A stretch of DNA of 64,000 bases, from assembly GCF_021129235.1 (NCBI RefSeq), contig NZ_JAJOMA010000018.1:100914-164913 (forward strand), in the 5' to 3' direction. Both the position numbers and the translations under genes were made by a program. The notes beneath the pieces are model-generated. The model had not been told where the DNA came from, did no database searches, and saw nothing but the letters and a program-made list of their open reading frames with translations. Positions 50,601-59,006 of this stretch are shown in pieces. Each line of letters starts with the position of its first letter. Position 1 is the stretch's first letter. The DNA comes from Kineosporia mesophila (GTDB taxonomy: Bacteria > Actinomycetota > Actinomycetes > Actinomycetales > Kineosporiaceae).

Positions 50601-52811
50601 CTACTCCTGTGCGGCCTCGTCGATCCGCCGCAGTGCCTTGAGCACCACGTCCTTGTCGGTCGTGGTCCAGAACGGCGGCAGGGACGCCCGCAGGAAACTT
50701 CCGTAGCGGGCCGTGGCCAGGCGGGGGTCGAGCACCGCCACCACACCCTTGTCGTCGGACGAGCGGATCAGCCGCCCGACCCCCTGCGCCAGGCGCAGGG
50801 CCGCGTGGGTGGCCGCGACCGACATGAACCCGTTGCCGCCGGCCTTGGCCACAGCACGCTGCCGGGCCGAGGCCAGCGGGTCGTCGGGTCGTGGGAACGG
50901 GATGCGGTCCACCACCACCAGCTGACACGAGGGCCCGGGCACATCGACGCCCTGCCAGAGCGTCAGCGTGCCGAACAGGCAGGTGCGCGGATCCGCCGCG
51001 AACTCCTTGACCAGCGTGTTCATGCTGTCGTCGCCCTGACACAAGATCGGCAGGTCCAGGCGCTCGCGCAGTGCCTCGGCGGCGGCCTCGGCGGCCCGGC
51101 GGGACGAGAACAGCCCGAGGGTGCGCCCGCCGGAGGCCTTGATGAGCTCCTCGAGCTCGTCCATGGCCTGCGGGGAGGCGCCGTCCCGGCCGGGCTGGGG
51201 CAGGTGCTTGGCCAGGTAGAGGATGCCCTGTCTGGGGTAGTCGAAGGGGCTGCCGACGTCGAGGCCGGTCCACTCGGGCGCGCCCTCGCCGCCGAGCCCG
51301 ACCGCCCCGGCGGCCGAGTCGAAGTTGCCGCCGATGGTCAGCGTGGCCGAGGTCAGCACCACGGTGCGGTCGCTGTACAGCCGTTCCTGGAGCAGCCCGG
51401 CCACCGACAGCGGGGCCACGTGCAGGCTGACCCGCTCGCCCCCGTCCGGGCGCCGGGTGCGGGAGACCCAGATGACGTCGTAGGCCTGGGCCTGCGCCGC
51501 GGCCTGGATGAACCGCTCGGCCACGTCGAAGATCTCGGTGACCGCGGCCCGCGCCACCTGGAGGGCGCCCTCGCCGTCGCCGCCCTTCTCGTCTTTGGCC
51601 AGCTGCTGGATCGAGGAGGTGACGGCCCGGGCGGAGTCCCGGATCTGCGAGATCGAGGCCAGGAGCCCGTCCGGCACACCGTTCTCCAGGCGCCCGGCGG
51701 GCGTGTCCTCCAGCACCGCCTCGAGCGTCTCACCGGCCACCTCGAGCATCGTCGTGTCGCCGACGCCCACGCGGCGGGCCATCCGGGCGGCCGACTCCAC
51801 CATCGCCGGGGTCATCTCGTCGGTCGTCACCGAGGTGACCCGGTCGGCGAACTCGTGTGCCTCGTCCAGCACCAGCACGTCGTGCTCGGGCAGCATCGCG
51901 CGGCCCTCGAACGAGTCGATCGCCACCAGCGCGTGGTTGGTCACGACGATGTCCACGTCCCGGGCGCGTTCCCGGGCCAGCTCGACGTGGCACTCTCCCG
52001 CCATCGGGCAGCGGGAGGCGCCCAGGCACTCGTGCGCGCTGACCGAGACCTGCCGCCAGGCCTTCTCCGAGACGCCGGGCACCAGCTCGTCCCGGTCGCC
52101 CGTGCGGGTCGTCTCCGCCCATTCACGCAGGCGCACCACCTCACGCCCGAGCCGGCTGGCGGCCGCGCTGAAGGTGACCCCGGTCTGGCCCGTCCCCGGG
52201 GCCGGGTGGCTGACACCCCGGTCGGTCTGGTCGGCCACCGGCAGTTCGGCCGGGGCGTCGAACAGCGCGTCCTCGTCGGGGAAACCGCCGGCCAGCTTGT
52301 GCACGCAGACGTAGTTGCGGCGCCCCTTCACCAGCTGCCAGCTGGGGGAACGGCCGAGCTCGTCGGTCAGGGCACCGGCCAGGCGGGGCAGGTCGCGCTC
52401 GACGACCTGGGCCTGCAGAGCCAGCGTCGCGGTCGAGATGATCACCGGGCGCTCGGAGTTCACGGCCTTCTTCACCGCGGGCACCAGGTAGCCCAGCGAC
52501 TTACCGGTGCCCGTACCGGCCTGCACCAGCAGGTGCTTGCGGGCGTTGATCGCCTCGTCGACGGCCTCGGCCATCTGCACCTGGCCCTCGCGCGGCACGC
52601 CCCCAATCTCCTTCACCGCGGCGGAGAGCAGCTGGGTCACCTTGCGCCGGCGGCCGCCGGTCTTCTTCGGGGTGGTTTCTGCTGGGGGACGCCGGCCCGC
52701 TCGCGCGGGGGTGTCGGCGACATCGTCGCCGGCCGCCTCGTCCTCAATTTCGGCACCGGTGTTCTCCCCCTCGATCCGCTCGTCGTGCCCGGGATCGATG
52801 GTGGAAGACAT
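50601..52811 (-). CDS. dinG: ATP-dependent helicase, DinG family
   Basis: XPD-like 5'-3' DNA helicase of 736 residues. An acidic tail (1-55) precedes Walker A VQAGTGTGKS (about 96-105). Fe-S cysteines lie in YVCVHKL and HECLGASRCPMAGEC. The DEAH box is VLVLDEAHEFAD, and the C-terminal motifs include LTSATLTIGG and QGVGRLIRSSDD. It unwinds forked DNA and R-loops. It lies in the SOS neighbourhood, but its own upstream region has no SOS box. Confidence 0.93.
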   Translation of the reverse strand: MSSTIDPGHDERIEGENTGAEIEDEAAGDDVADTPARAGRRPPAETTPKKTGGRRRKVTQLLSAAVKEIGGVPREGQVQMAEAVDEAINARKHLLVQAGTGTGKSLGYLVPAVKKAVNSERPVIISTATLALQAQVVERDLPRLAGALTDELGRSPSWQLVKGRRNYVCVHKLAGGFPDEDALFDAPAELPVADQTDRGVSHPAPGTGQTGVTFSAAASRLGREVVRLREWAETTRTGDRDELVPGVSEKAWRQVSVSAHECLGASRCPMAGECHVELARERARDVDIVVTNHALVAIDSFEGRAMLPEHDVLVLDEAHEFADRVTSVTTDEMTPAMVESAARMARRVGVGDTTMLEVAGETLEAVLEDTPAGRLENGVPDGLLASISQIRDSARAVTSSIQQLAKDEKGGDGEGALQVARAAVTEIFDVAERFIQAAAQAQAYDVIWVSRTRRPDGGERVSLHVAPLSVAGLLQERLYSDRTVVLTSATLTIGGNFDSAAGAVGLGGEGAPEWTGLDVGSPFDYPRQGILYLAKHLPQPGRDGASPQAMDELEELIKASGGRTLGLFSSRRAAEAAAEALRERLDLPILCQGDDSMNTLVKEFAADPRTCLFGTLTLWQGVDVPGPSCQLVVVDRIPFPRPDDPLASARQRAVAKAGGNGFMSVAATHAALRLAQGVGRLIRSSDDKGVVAVLDPRLATARYGSFLRASLPPFWTTTDKDVVLKALRRIDEAAQE

Positions 52812-52894
52812 CGGACCAGCCTAATGGGCGGTCGGCCAAAGACCTGAATGTGCCGCTCTGACCCCCGGGACACCGCCCCCGTACTGCACCGTGG

Positions 52895-52921
52895 GTCTGA
52901 GCCTGTGCTGAATGCGGGTAT
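52895..52921 (+). promoter_or_regulatory. SigB-like promoter
   Basis: GTCT - 17 nt - GGGTAT (52916-52921) resembles the actinobacterial SigB-type promoter (GTTT-N14-17-GGGTA), 21 bp before the RsbW-like gene start. An anti-sigma-type gene behind such a promoter fits feedback control. It is a short motif and could be chance. Confidence 0.4.
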
Positions 52922-52942
52922 TAGATGTCGAGGAGCGAGCGC

Positions 52943-53461
52943 ATGAGCATCACCCGGCGGTCCGGGGCTGGGCGAAAATCTGGCCGCCACACCGTCACGG
53001 CGCTGTCCGCCTGGCGCCGCGAGACCTGGGCCCTGACCGCCATGGCCACCTGGGTACTGCAGGCCGGCGACGCGGCGAGGATCCCGGCCGTGCGACACCA
53101 GGTGATCGCCGCCCTGCGCTGCCGGGCCGCCCTGGGCAGTGACCTGGACTCGGCCGAGATCGTCGTGGCGGAACTACTGACCAACACGTTCGCCCACACC
53201 CCGGGACCGGCCTGGGTGACGCTGAGCTGGAACGGCACGCATCCCCTGCTGAGCGTGGCCGACATCGGGCCGGGCTTCGGCCGCCGGCCGGGGCTCCTCG
53301 ACGAGATGCACCGTCTGGTGCCGAAACTCCCCGACGACGAGCTCTCCGAGCACGGGCGCGGGCTCTACCTGGTCGCGCAGCTGACGCACGACCTGGTGGT
53401 GACCCCGCGCCCGGCGGGCGGCTGCGTGGTATCGGCGACGCTCCGGCTACGTCATCGATAA
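52943..53461 (+). CDS. RsbW-like anti-sigma/serine kinase-type ATPase
   Basis: Protein of 172 residues with the GHKL fold of RsbW/SpoIIAB-type regulators. N box AEIVVAELLTNTFAHTP, G1 box SVADIGPGFG and G2-like HGRGLYLVAQL. Such proteins bind sigma factors or phosphorylate anti-anti-sigma partners. No STAS partner or sigma gene is nearby. ATG 52943 has GAGGAGCG upstream; ATG 52925 is a second option. It is convergent with hflX, 3 bp between stops. Confidence 0.88.
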   Translation: MSITRRSGAGRKSGRHTVTALSAWRRETWALTAMATWVLQAGDAARIPAVRHQVIAALRCRAALGSDLDSAEIVVAELLTNTFAHTPGPAWVTLSWNGTHPLLSVADIGPGFGRRPGLLDEMHRLVPKLPDDELSEHGRGLYLVAQLTHDLVVTPRPAGGCVVSATLRLRHR

Positions 53462-53464
53462 CGC

Positions 53465-54949
53465 CTAGGCGACAGGCGTTCCCACGCGGTACGAGGCGAG
53501 CAGGTGGGCCAGTCCGGCGTTCACCCGGGCGTTGATCCGGGTGCCCTGCTCGACGTGCTCGGAGGTGAGCACCTCGCCCCGCTCGTGGATCTTGCTGACC
53601 AGGTCGCCGCGGTCGTACGGCACCAGCACGTCGATCTCGACGTCCGGGCGCGGCAGCTCTTCCTGGATCAGGTCGAGCAGCTTGTCGATGCCCTCACCGC
53701 TGCGCGCGGACACCGCGATGACCCGCGGCTCCCGCAGGACGATGCGGTTGATCACCTCGGGATCGGCGGCATCGATCTTGTTGATGACGACGATCTCCTT
53801 GGGCACATCGCCCTTGAGCTCGGCGAGCACCGCGCGGACGGCGCTGATCTGGCCCTCCGGGTCGGGGTGGCTCCCGTCGACCACGTGCAGGAGCAGGTCG
53901 GAGTCACTGACCTCCTCCAGCGTGGAGCGGAAGGCCTCGACCAGCTGTGTGGGCAGGCTGCGGACGAACCCGACCGTGTCGGCCAGGGTGAACTCGCGAC
54001 CGTCCGGGGCCATCGCCCGGCGGATCGTCGGGTCCAGCGTGGCGAACAGCGCGTTCTCCACCAGCACACCGGCCCCGGTCAGGCGGTTGAGCAGGCTGGA
54101 CTTGCCGGCGTTGGTGTACCCGGCAATGGCGACGGCGGGCACGGCGTTGCGGCGACGGGAGTCGCGCATCGTCACCCGCGACGTCTTCATCGCCGCGATC
54201 TCCCGGCGCAGCTTGGCCATCTTGGTGCGGATGCGCCGCCGGTCCAGCTCGATCTTCGTCTCACCCGGACCTCGCGAGCCCATGCCGTTACCGGCACCCA
54301 CCTGGCCACCGGCCTGGCGGGACATCGACTCACCCCAACCGCGCAGACGCGGCAGCAGGTACTCGTACTGGGCGAGCTCGACCTGGGCCTTGCCCTCCTT
54401 GGACTTGGCGTGCTGGGCGAAGATGTCGAGGATGAGCGCGGTGCGGTCGATGACCTTGACCTTCACCTTGTCTTCCAGGCCACGACGCTGCGAGGGCGAG
54501 AGCTCCCCGTCGCACACGACGGTGTCGGCCCCGGTCGCCTCGACGATGACGCGCAGTTCCTCGGCCTTGCCCTGCCCCAGGTAGGTGCCCGGGTCGGGTG
54601 AGGTGCGGCGCTGCATGACGCCGTCGAGGATCTGCGAGCCGGCCGTCTCGGCGAGCGCGGCGAGTTCCCGGATGGAGTTCTCCGCGTCGGTGGCGGTCCC
54701 GGTGGTCCAGACCGCCGCGAGCACGACCTTCTCCAGTCGCAGCTGCCGGTACTCGACCTCGGTGACATCCTCGAGTTCGGTCGACAGCCCGGAGACTCGC
54801 CGCAGGGCCTGGCGATCGGCCAGGTCGGTCTGGTCCCCGTCATGCTCGCCCCAGCGGGTGGTTCCCTCGGAGAGCGCCGTCCCCTGGCGGGACAGGATGC
54901 GCTCGACGGCCTCGCTGCGGTCGGCAATGCTGCGTTCCTTGTTACTCAG
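53465..54949 (-). CDS. hflX: ribosome-associated GTPase HflX, apparently with CTG start
   Basis: GTPase that splits stalled ribosomes. The core has Walker A GYTNAGKSSLLNRL, DTVGF switch II and NKIDAAD. The N-terminal HflX domain holds LDGVMQRRTSPDPGTYLGQGK, then RRGLEDKVKVKVIDRTALILDIF. The first ATG/GTG in frame (GTG 54724) gives only 419 residues and cuts off family sequence such as GLSTELEDVTEVEYRQLRLEKV. A CTG at 54949, 5 nt after GGAGG, gives 494 residues, the usual actinobacterial length. The start is therefore inferred, not certain. Confidence 0.9.
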   Translation of the reverse strand: MSNKERSIADRSEAVERILSRQGTALSEGTTRWGEHDGDQTDLADRQALRRVSGLSTELEDVTEVEYRQLRLEKVVLAAVWTTGTATDAENSIRELAALAETAGSQILDGVMQRRTSPDPGTYLGQGKAEELRVIVEATGADTVVCDGELSPSQRRGLEDKVKVKVIDRTALILDIFAQHAKSKEGKAQVELAQYEYLLPRLRGWGESMSRQAGGQVGAGNGMGSRGPGETKIELDRRRIRTKMAKLRREIAAMKTSRVTMRDSRRRNAVPAVAIAGYTNAGKSSLLNRLTGAGVLVENALFATLDPTIRRAMAPDGREFTLADTVGFVRSLPTQLVEAFRSTLEEVSDSDLLLHVVDGSHPDPEGQISAVRAVLAELKGDVPKEIVVINKIDAADPEVINRIVLREPRVIAVSARSGEGIDKLLDLIQEELPRPDVEIDVLVPYDRGDLVSKIHERGEVLTSEHVEQGTRINARVNAGLAHLLASYRVGTPVA

Positions 54950-55088
54950 GGCATCCTCCGTAGTTCGGTGTGGCTGGCCTAGGGCATCCAGCCTTGCATG
55001 TCAACACCACAGGTGGCTACTGAGATTCCCGACGGCCTTGCCGGCGTGGCCGGAACTGTCGGCGGGTGGCTCTACAGTATTTCTCGCG

Positions 55089-55730
55089 ATGACCAGCGAA
55101 TCTTCTGAAGCGCCCGCCGAGGGCGCCCACTATTTCCGAACGCCGAAAGAGACCACCCACCGGCGGGACGTCGAGATCATGCTCGCAGGGCGTGAACTCA
55201 CCGTCACCACGGCCGGGGGTGTGTTCAGCGGCGACCGTATCGATCTCGGCACGCGGGTGCTGCTGCGTGAGGTCCCGCCGCCGCCTCCCGAGGGCGAGAT
55301 CCTGGATCTGGGGTGCGGCTGGGGACCGATCACGCTCAGCGCGGCCCTGCTCGCGCCGCAGGCCTCGGTGTGGGCGGTCGACGTGAACGAGCTGGCCCTC
55401 GAGCTGACGGCGCTCAACGCCCGCCGGGCGAAGGCAGCGAACGTGCGCACGGCGACGCCCGGCCAGGTGCCCGACGACGTGCGGTTCGCGGCGATCTGGT
55501 CGAACCCGCCGATCCGGATCGGCAAGACCGAACTGCACGCGATGCTGCTGCACTGGCTCCCCCGCCTGCTGCCCGAGGCCTCCGCGCACCTGGTGGTGCA
55601 GCGCAATCTCGGCGCCGACTCCCTGCAGGGCTGGCTGCAGACGCAGCTCCCGTCCGGCTGGACGGTCGTGCGGGCGGGCAGCGCGAAGGGTTACCGGGTC
55701 TTGCGGGTCACGGCTCCTGCGTCGAATTAA
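55089..55730 (+). CDS. RsmC-like class I SAM methyltransferase
   Basis: SAM-dependent methyltransferase of 213 residues. SAM motif I is ILDLGCGWGPIT, motif II VWAVDVNELALEL, and the catalytic NPP as AIWSNPPIRIGK, as in RsmC/RlmG guanine-N2 rRNA methyltransferases. The N-terminal block HYFRTPKETTHRR and GVFSGDRIDLGTRVLL is typical of the actinobacterial form. It is divergent from hflX and is followed by the palindromic repeats. Confidence 0.9.
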   Translation: MTSESSEAPAEGAHYFRTPKETTHRRDVEIMLAGRELTVTTAGGVFSGDRIDLGTRVLLREVPPPPPEGEILDLGCGWGPITLSAALLAPQASVWAVDVNELALELTALNARRAKAANVRTATPGQVPDDVRFAAIWSNPPIRIGKTELHAMLLHWLPRLLPEASAHLVVQRNLGADSLQGWLQTQLPSGWTVVRAGSAKGYRVLRVTAPASN

Positions 55731-55785
55731 CGGACGAGTAGGTCACCTTCACACGCTGGGTGGCCCAAGCGCCCCAAACCTCTTC

Positions 55786-55809
55786 GTGATCGTGCAAAAC
55801 CTCCCCGGG
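55786..55809 (+). repeat. single left arm of the palindromic repeat family
   Basis: GTGATCGTGCAAAACCTCCC followed by CGGG matches the outer left arm of the 83-bp elements with one change (CATG to CGTG) but has no matching right arm. The full short palindrome starts 24 bp further on. Confidence 0.85.
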
Positions 55810-55833
55810 CGTCCCTGGACCCCGCCTTTGTTC

Positions 55834-55891
55834 GTGATCATGCAAGGTGTCCTCGGAGTTCCGGAACTCCGAGGACACCTTGCATGATCAC
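55834..55891. repeat. 58-bp perfect palindrome, short variant of the repeat family
   Basis: Perfect self-complementary element with 29-bp arms and no loop. The outer GTGATCATGCAA matches the 83-bp family; the inner arm is GGTGTCCTCGGAGTTCC instead. It lies between the convergent methyltransferase and dapF genes, so it could terminate both. Confidence 0.92.
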
Positions 55892-55904
55892 AAGCGAATC
55901 CGGG

Positions 55905-56777
55905 TCAGACGAGTTCGCCCTCGGCCACGATCACGGCGGGGCCGGACAGCTTGGCTGAGTCGCCCTCACTGGCGGTGCCCTCGGTGTCCACGTAGAGAGT
56001 TCCGCCCAGCACGTCGATGCGCCAGTGGTCGGGGGCCAGGTTCGCGCCCCAGGCCCGGGCGGCGAGGGCGGCCGCTACGGTTCCGGTTCCGCAGGAACGG
56101 GTCTCGCCGGAACCGCGCTCGTGCACGCGCATCTTCAGGTGACCCAGCTCGGAGCGCACGCTCTGGTCGTGCAGCGGCACCACGATCTCGACGTTCGTGC
56201 CGTTCGGCGGAGCCGGCTCGACGATCGGCGCCACGGTCAGGTCGAGGGCTTCGAGGATCTCGACGTCGGGCAGCGCGACCACCACGTGCGGGTTGCTCAG
56301 CGCGATGGAAAGCCCTGGCAGGGGCGGCATCCCGGGAAAGGTGACCTTCACGTCGCTGCCGGCCGCGACCGCGGCCGGGCCCCCGGCCACGCGCCAGGCA
56401 CCGAGGTCGATGGTGAACAGGTCGCCCCGGCGCTTCACCGGCATCACCCCGCCGCGCGTGGTGATGAGCACCTCGTCGCCCTCGTCCAGCGTGATCCAGC
56501 CCCGGCGCAGCAGGTGCGCCACGAACACCCGGCTGCCGTTGCCGCACATCTCGGCGGCGCTGCCGTCGGAGTTCCAGTAGTCCATGAACCACTCGCCGGC
56601 CGCGTCCTGCCCGGCCGCGGCGCTCCGGACGACACGGATGACACCATCCGCACCGAGCCCGGCCCGGCGGTCACTGAGGTGCCGGATCAGCTCGGGGGTC
56701 AGGTCGAGCCGGCCGTCGGGGTCGTCGAGCAGCACGAAGTCGTTCTCGGTGCCATGGCCCTTCGCGAACGTCGTCAC
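55905..56777 (-). CDS. dapF: diaminopimelate epimerase
   Basis: Converts LL- to meso-diaminopimelate for lysine and peptidoglycan. 290 residues; the two catalytic cysteines are C78 (MCGNGSR) and C229 (SCGTGT). The N-terminal [12 protein letters not shown] is canonical for actinobacteria. GTG 56777 overlaps the miaA stop. The stop is 14 bp from the palindromic repeat. Confidence 0.97.
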   Translation of the reverse strand: MTTFAKGHGTENDFVLLDDPDGRLDLTPELIRHLSDRRAGLGADGVIRVVRSAAAGQDAAGEWFMDYWNSDGSAAEMCGNGSRVFVAHLLRRGWITLDEGDEVLITTRGGVMPVKRRGDLFTIDLGAWRVAGGPAAVAAGSDVKVTFPGMPPLPGLSIALSNPHVVVALPDVEILEALDLTVAPIVEPAPPNGTNVEIVVPLHDQSVRSELGHLKMRVHERGSGETRSCGTGTVAAALAARAWGANLAPDHWRIDVLGGTLYVDTEGTASEGDSAKLSGPAVIVAEGELV

Positions 56778-57937
56778 GGGGTAAGGCTACGCGGGCCGGT
56801 GACGACCGCGAGCGCCCGCTCGCGCAGATCGTCCGCGTCGTACGGCAACCAGGTGACGCGATCGTCGCGACGGAACCAGGACTCCTGCCGGCGGGCGAAC
56901 TTACGCGTCGTGTTCACGGTGTCGACCTGGGCCTCCACCTCGTCCATCTCCCCGTCGAGCATCCGCAGCACCTGGGCGTAGCCGAGCGCCCGCGGGGCGG
57001 TCTTCCCGTCGAGCAGCCCTTCCGAGACCAGGCGCGCCGTTTCCTCGACCAGGCCGTCACGCCACATCCGCACGACCCGGGCCGCGATCCGGTCGTCGAG
57101 TTCCTCCCGCGGTGCCATCAGGCCGATCTGCACGGCGGGAACGTCGTACTCCGGCCGGGGCAGCGTCGCGCTGAACGGACGGCCGGTCAGCTCGATCACC
57201 TCCAGCGCGCGCACGATGCGCCGGAGGTTGCCCGGCAGGATCGCGATCGCCGCCGCCGGGTCCTGCGCGGCGAGACGGCGATGCATCTCCGGGGCCCCGG
57301 CGCTCTCGGCCTCCCGCTCCAGCCGCAGCCGGACCTTCGGGTCGGTCGGCGGGATCTCGAGCTGGTCGAGCACCGCGCGCACGTACAGCCCGGAACCTCC
57401 CGCCAGGATCGGCACCTTGCCCCGGGCCAGGATGTCGTCCCGGGACGCGCGGGCGTCGCGCTGGTAGGCCGCGAGACTGGCCTCCTGCGTGACGTCGAGA
57501 ACATCGAGCAGGTGGTGCGGAACTCCCCGCCGCTCATCGGCCGGGAGCTTGGCCGTGCCGATGTCCATGCCCCGGTACAGCTGCATGGCGTCGGCGTTGA
57601 TCACCTCACCATTCAGTGCCTCGGCGAGATCCAGTGCCAGGTCGGACTTTCCGGTCGCCGTGGCACCGACCACGGCAATGGTCAGCCAGTTCCGGGTGGG
57701 GTCGTCCAACTGCTGCCCAATGCCCTGGTTCGGACGGCCCGGGTTCAGGTGACCCTGGTTCAGACCGGCCTGGTCCTGGCCACCCTGGTCCTGGCCACCC
57801 TGGTCCTGGCCACCCTGGTCCTGGCCACCCTGATTCTGGGCGCCCCGGTCCTGACCGCTCTGGCTCTGGCTGTTCTCGTGCTGACTGCTCATGTCCTGGC
57901 CACTCATCTTCTGGTCACTCGAGCTCGGGTTACTCAT
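56774..57937 (-). CDS. miaA: tRNA dimethylallyltransferase with Gln-rich N-terminal extension
   Basis: Adds the isopentenyl group to A37 of tRNAs reading UNN codons. 387 residues, about 75 longer than usual. P-loop [12 protein letters not shown] starts at residue 91; family blocks [18 protein letters not shown] and [17 protein letters not shown] [16 protein letters not shown], then [17 protein letters not shown]. The extra N-terminus (1-80) is Gln/Gly/Asp-rich and made of GGQDQ repeats. ATG 57937 overlaps the previous stop (ATGA), so the extension is in frame from the natural start. Confidence 0.94.
   Translation of the reverse strand: MSNPSSSDQKMSGQDMSSQHENSQSQSGQDRGAQNQGGQDQGGQDQGGQDQGGQDQAGLNQGHLNPGRPNQGIGQQLDDPTRNWLTIAVVGATATGKSDLALDLAEALNGEVINADAMQLYRGMDIGTAKLPADERRGVPHHLLDVLDVTQEASLAAYQRDARASRDDILARGKVPILAGGSGLYVRAVLDQLEIPPTDPKVRLRLEREAESAGAPEMHRRLAAQDPAAAIAILPGNLRRIVRALEVIELTGRPFSATLPRPEYDVPAVQIGLMAPREELDDRIAARVVRMWRDGLVEETARLVSEGLLDGKTAPRALGYAQVLRMLDGEMDEVEAQVDTVNTTRKFARRQESWFRRDDRVTWLPYDADDLRERALAVVTGPRSLTP
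57766..57840 (-). repeat. five 15-bp tandem repeats in miaA
   Basis: Unit caccctggtcctggc repeated exactly three times, flanked by two diverged units. It encodes GGQDQ pentapeptides of the MiaA N-terminal extension. Exact copies imply recent slippage. Confidence 0.9.
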
Positions 57938-58827
57938 GCCGGGAACCGCCAGTCGGCCACGAAGTACCCGACGCCGAAGGGCGCGCCTTCGTACCGCAGG
58001 GTGGCCGTGGCCGATCCGGGCCCGCCGAGCCCTCCGGCGGCCACCTGCCAGCCGGCCCGGCCCACGCATCCCAGCTCGTCGGCCACGGCGGGGGCGATGT
58101 CGGCCAGTTCCTTCGGGTCGGCGCCGGTCAGGGCCTTCACCACCGCGGCGTCGAACGACTCCGCCTCCGGATCCTCGAATCCCGGCGACCGCACCCCGCG
58201 CCGGTTGCTGCCGTCACCCAGCACCAGCCACGCAGCGCGCGAACCGGCCTGCTGATCGAGCGAATGCCCTAGCTCCAGACAGTCCGGAACCGATGTCGAG
58301 ACCGAGACCTCCTGCAGCACAACCGGTCCGGTCCACCCCACCCGCTCCAGAAGCCAGCGTCCGACGGTCAGGGACAAGGGCAGACCAGGTGCCGTGGCCG
58401 GGTGATCCCGCGGTGCCTCGACGGCCACGCCGTAGCCCGCCAGGGTGCCCCACTCCCGCGGCTCGTGCCGCCAGGTGCGTTCTCCCGGGCCGACCAGCAC
58501 CAGGGTCGAAGGATCCTGCGCCACCAGTTCGGCGACCGCCTGCTCACACGCCGCCAGCAGAGGACCTGTCAGCTCAGCCAACGACTCCCCCACCCCCGCG
58601 ACCACGCCGGCGCTGTCCGCGAGCGAAGGCCGGACCGGATCCGTCGGCCCGGCCTGGTGAGGCCGACCACTCTGCTGATCCGGTTCAGGCTGCCCGCTCA
58701 GCCCGGACGACTCGGTCGCGTCGGACCGGCCGGCAGTGCGAGTATCTGCTGCCTCCTGCCCCACTCGGACTCCGGTCAATGCCGGCACGAGCAAGGGCGG
58801 ACAGGGCACGAAAGCGGCGGCGAGCAT
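57934..58827 (-). CDS. class III extradiol dioxygenase B-like protein
   Basis: Protein of 297 residues that in actinobacteria usually precedes miaA and dapF. It starts [19 protein letters not shown], with a low-complexity insert around residues 25-70. The [24 protein letters not shown] and [11 protein letters not shown] blocks match LigB-superfamily folds. The iron-binding His residues of true extradiol enzymes are not obvious, so dioxygenase activity is doubtful. It is translationally coupled to miaA. Confidence 0.85.
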   Translation of the reverse strand: MLAAAFVPCPPLLVPALTGVRVGQEAADTRTAGRSDATESSGLSGQPEPDQQSGRPHQAGPTDPVRPSLADSAGVVAGVGESLAELTGPLLAACEQAVAELVAQDPSTLVLVGPGERTWRHEPREWGTLAGYGVAVEAPRDHPATAPGLPLSLTVGRWLLERVGWTGPVVLQEVSVSTSVPDCLELGHSLDQQAGSRAAWLVLGDGSNRRGVRSPGFEDPEAESFDAAVVKALTGADPKELADIAPAVADELGCVGRAGWQVAAGGLGGPGSATATLRYEGAPFGVGYFVADWRFPA

Positions 58828-59006
58828 CCCCCGACCCTAAACCCGCGCCAGCACGGACCGCGGGCCTACTCATGCCCCGCACCTGAGGGCCGACTCACGC
58901 CGCACCCGAGGGCCAGCTCATGCCGCACCCGGAGGCCGGAGTTTCACCGCCCGGTCCGGCCCCCCTTCCGCCCTGGTCCAGAACGGACCGGTCCAGATGC
59001 CATCTC

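Noticed and set aside
52812..52942. SOS box upstream of dinG
   Set aside because: dinG is near lexA, but no TCGAAC-N4-GTTCGA-like palindrome is visible in its upstream region.
57766..57840. Short repeats as a CRISPR array
   Set aside because: The units are contiguous 15-mers without spacers and are in frame in miaA; the repeats at 49941, 4609 and 2085 are also spacer-free.
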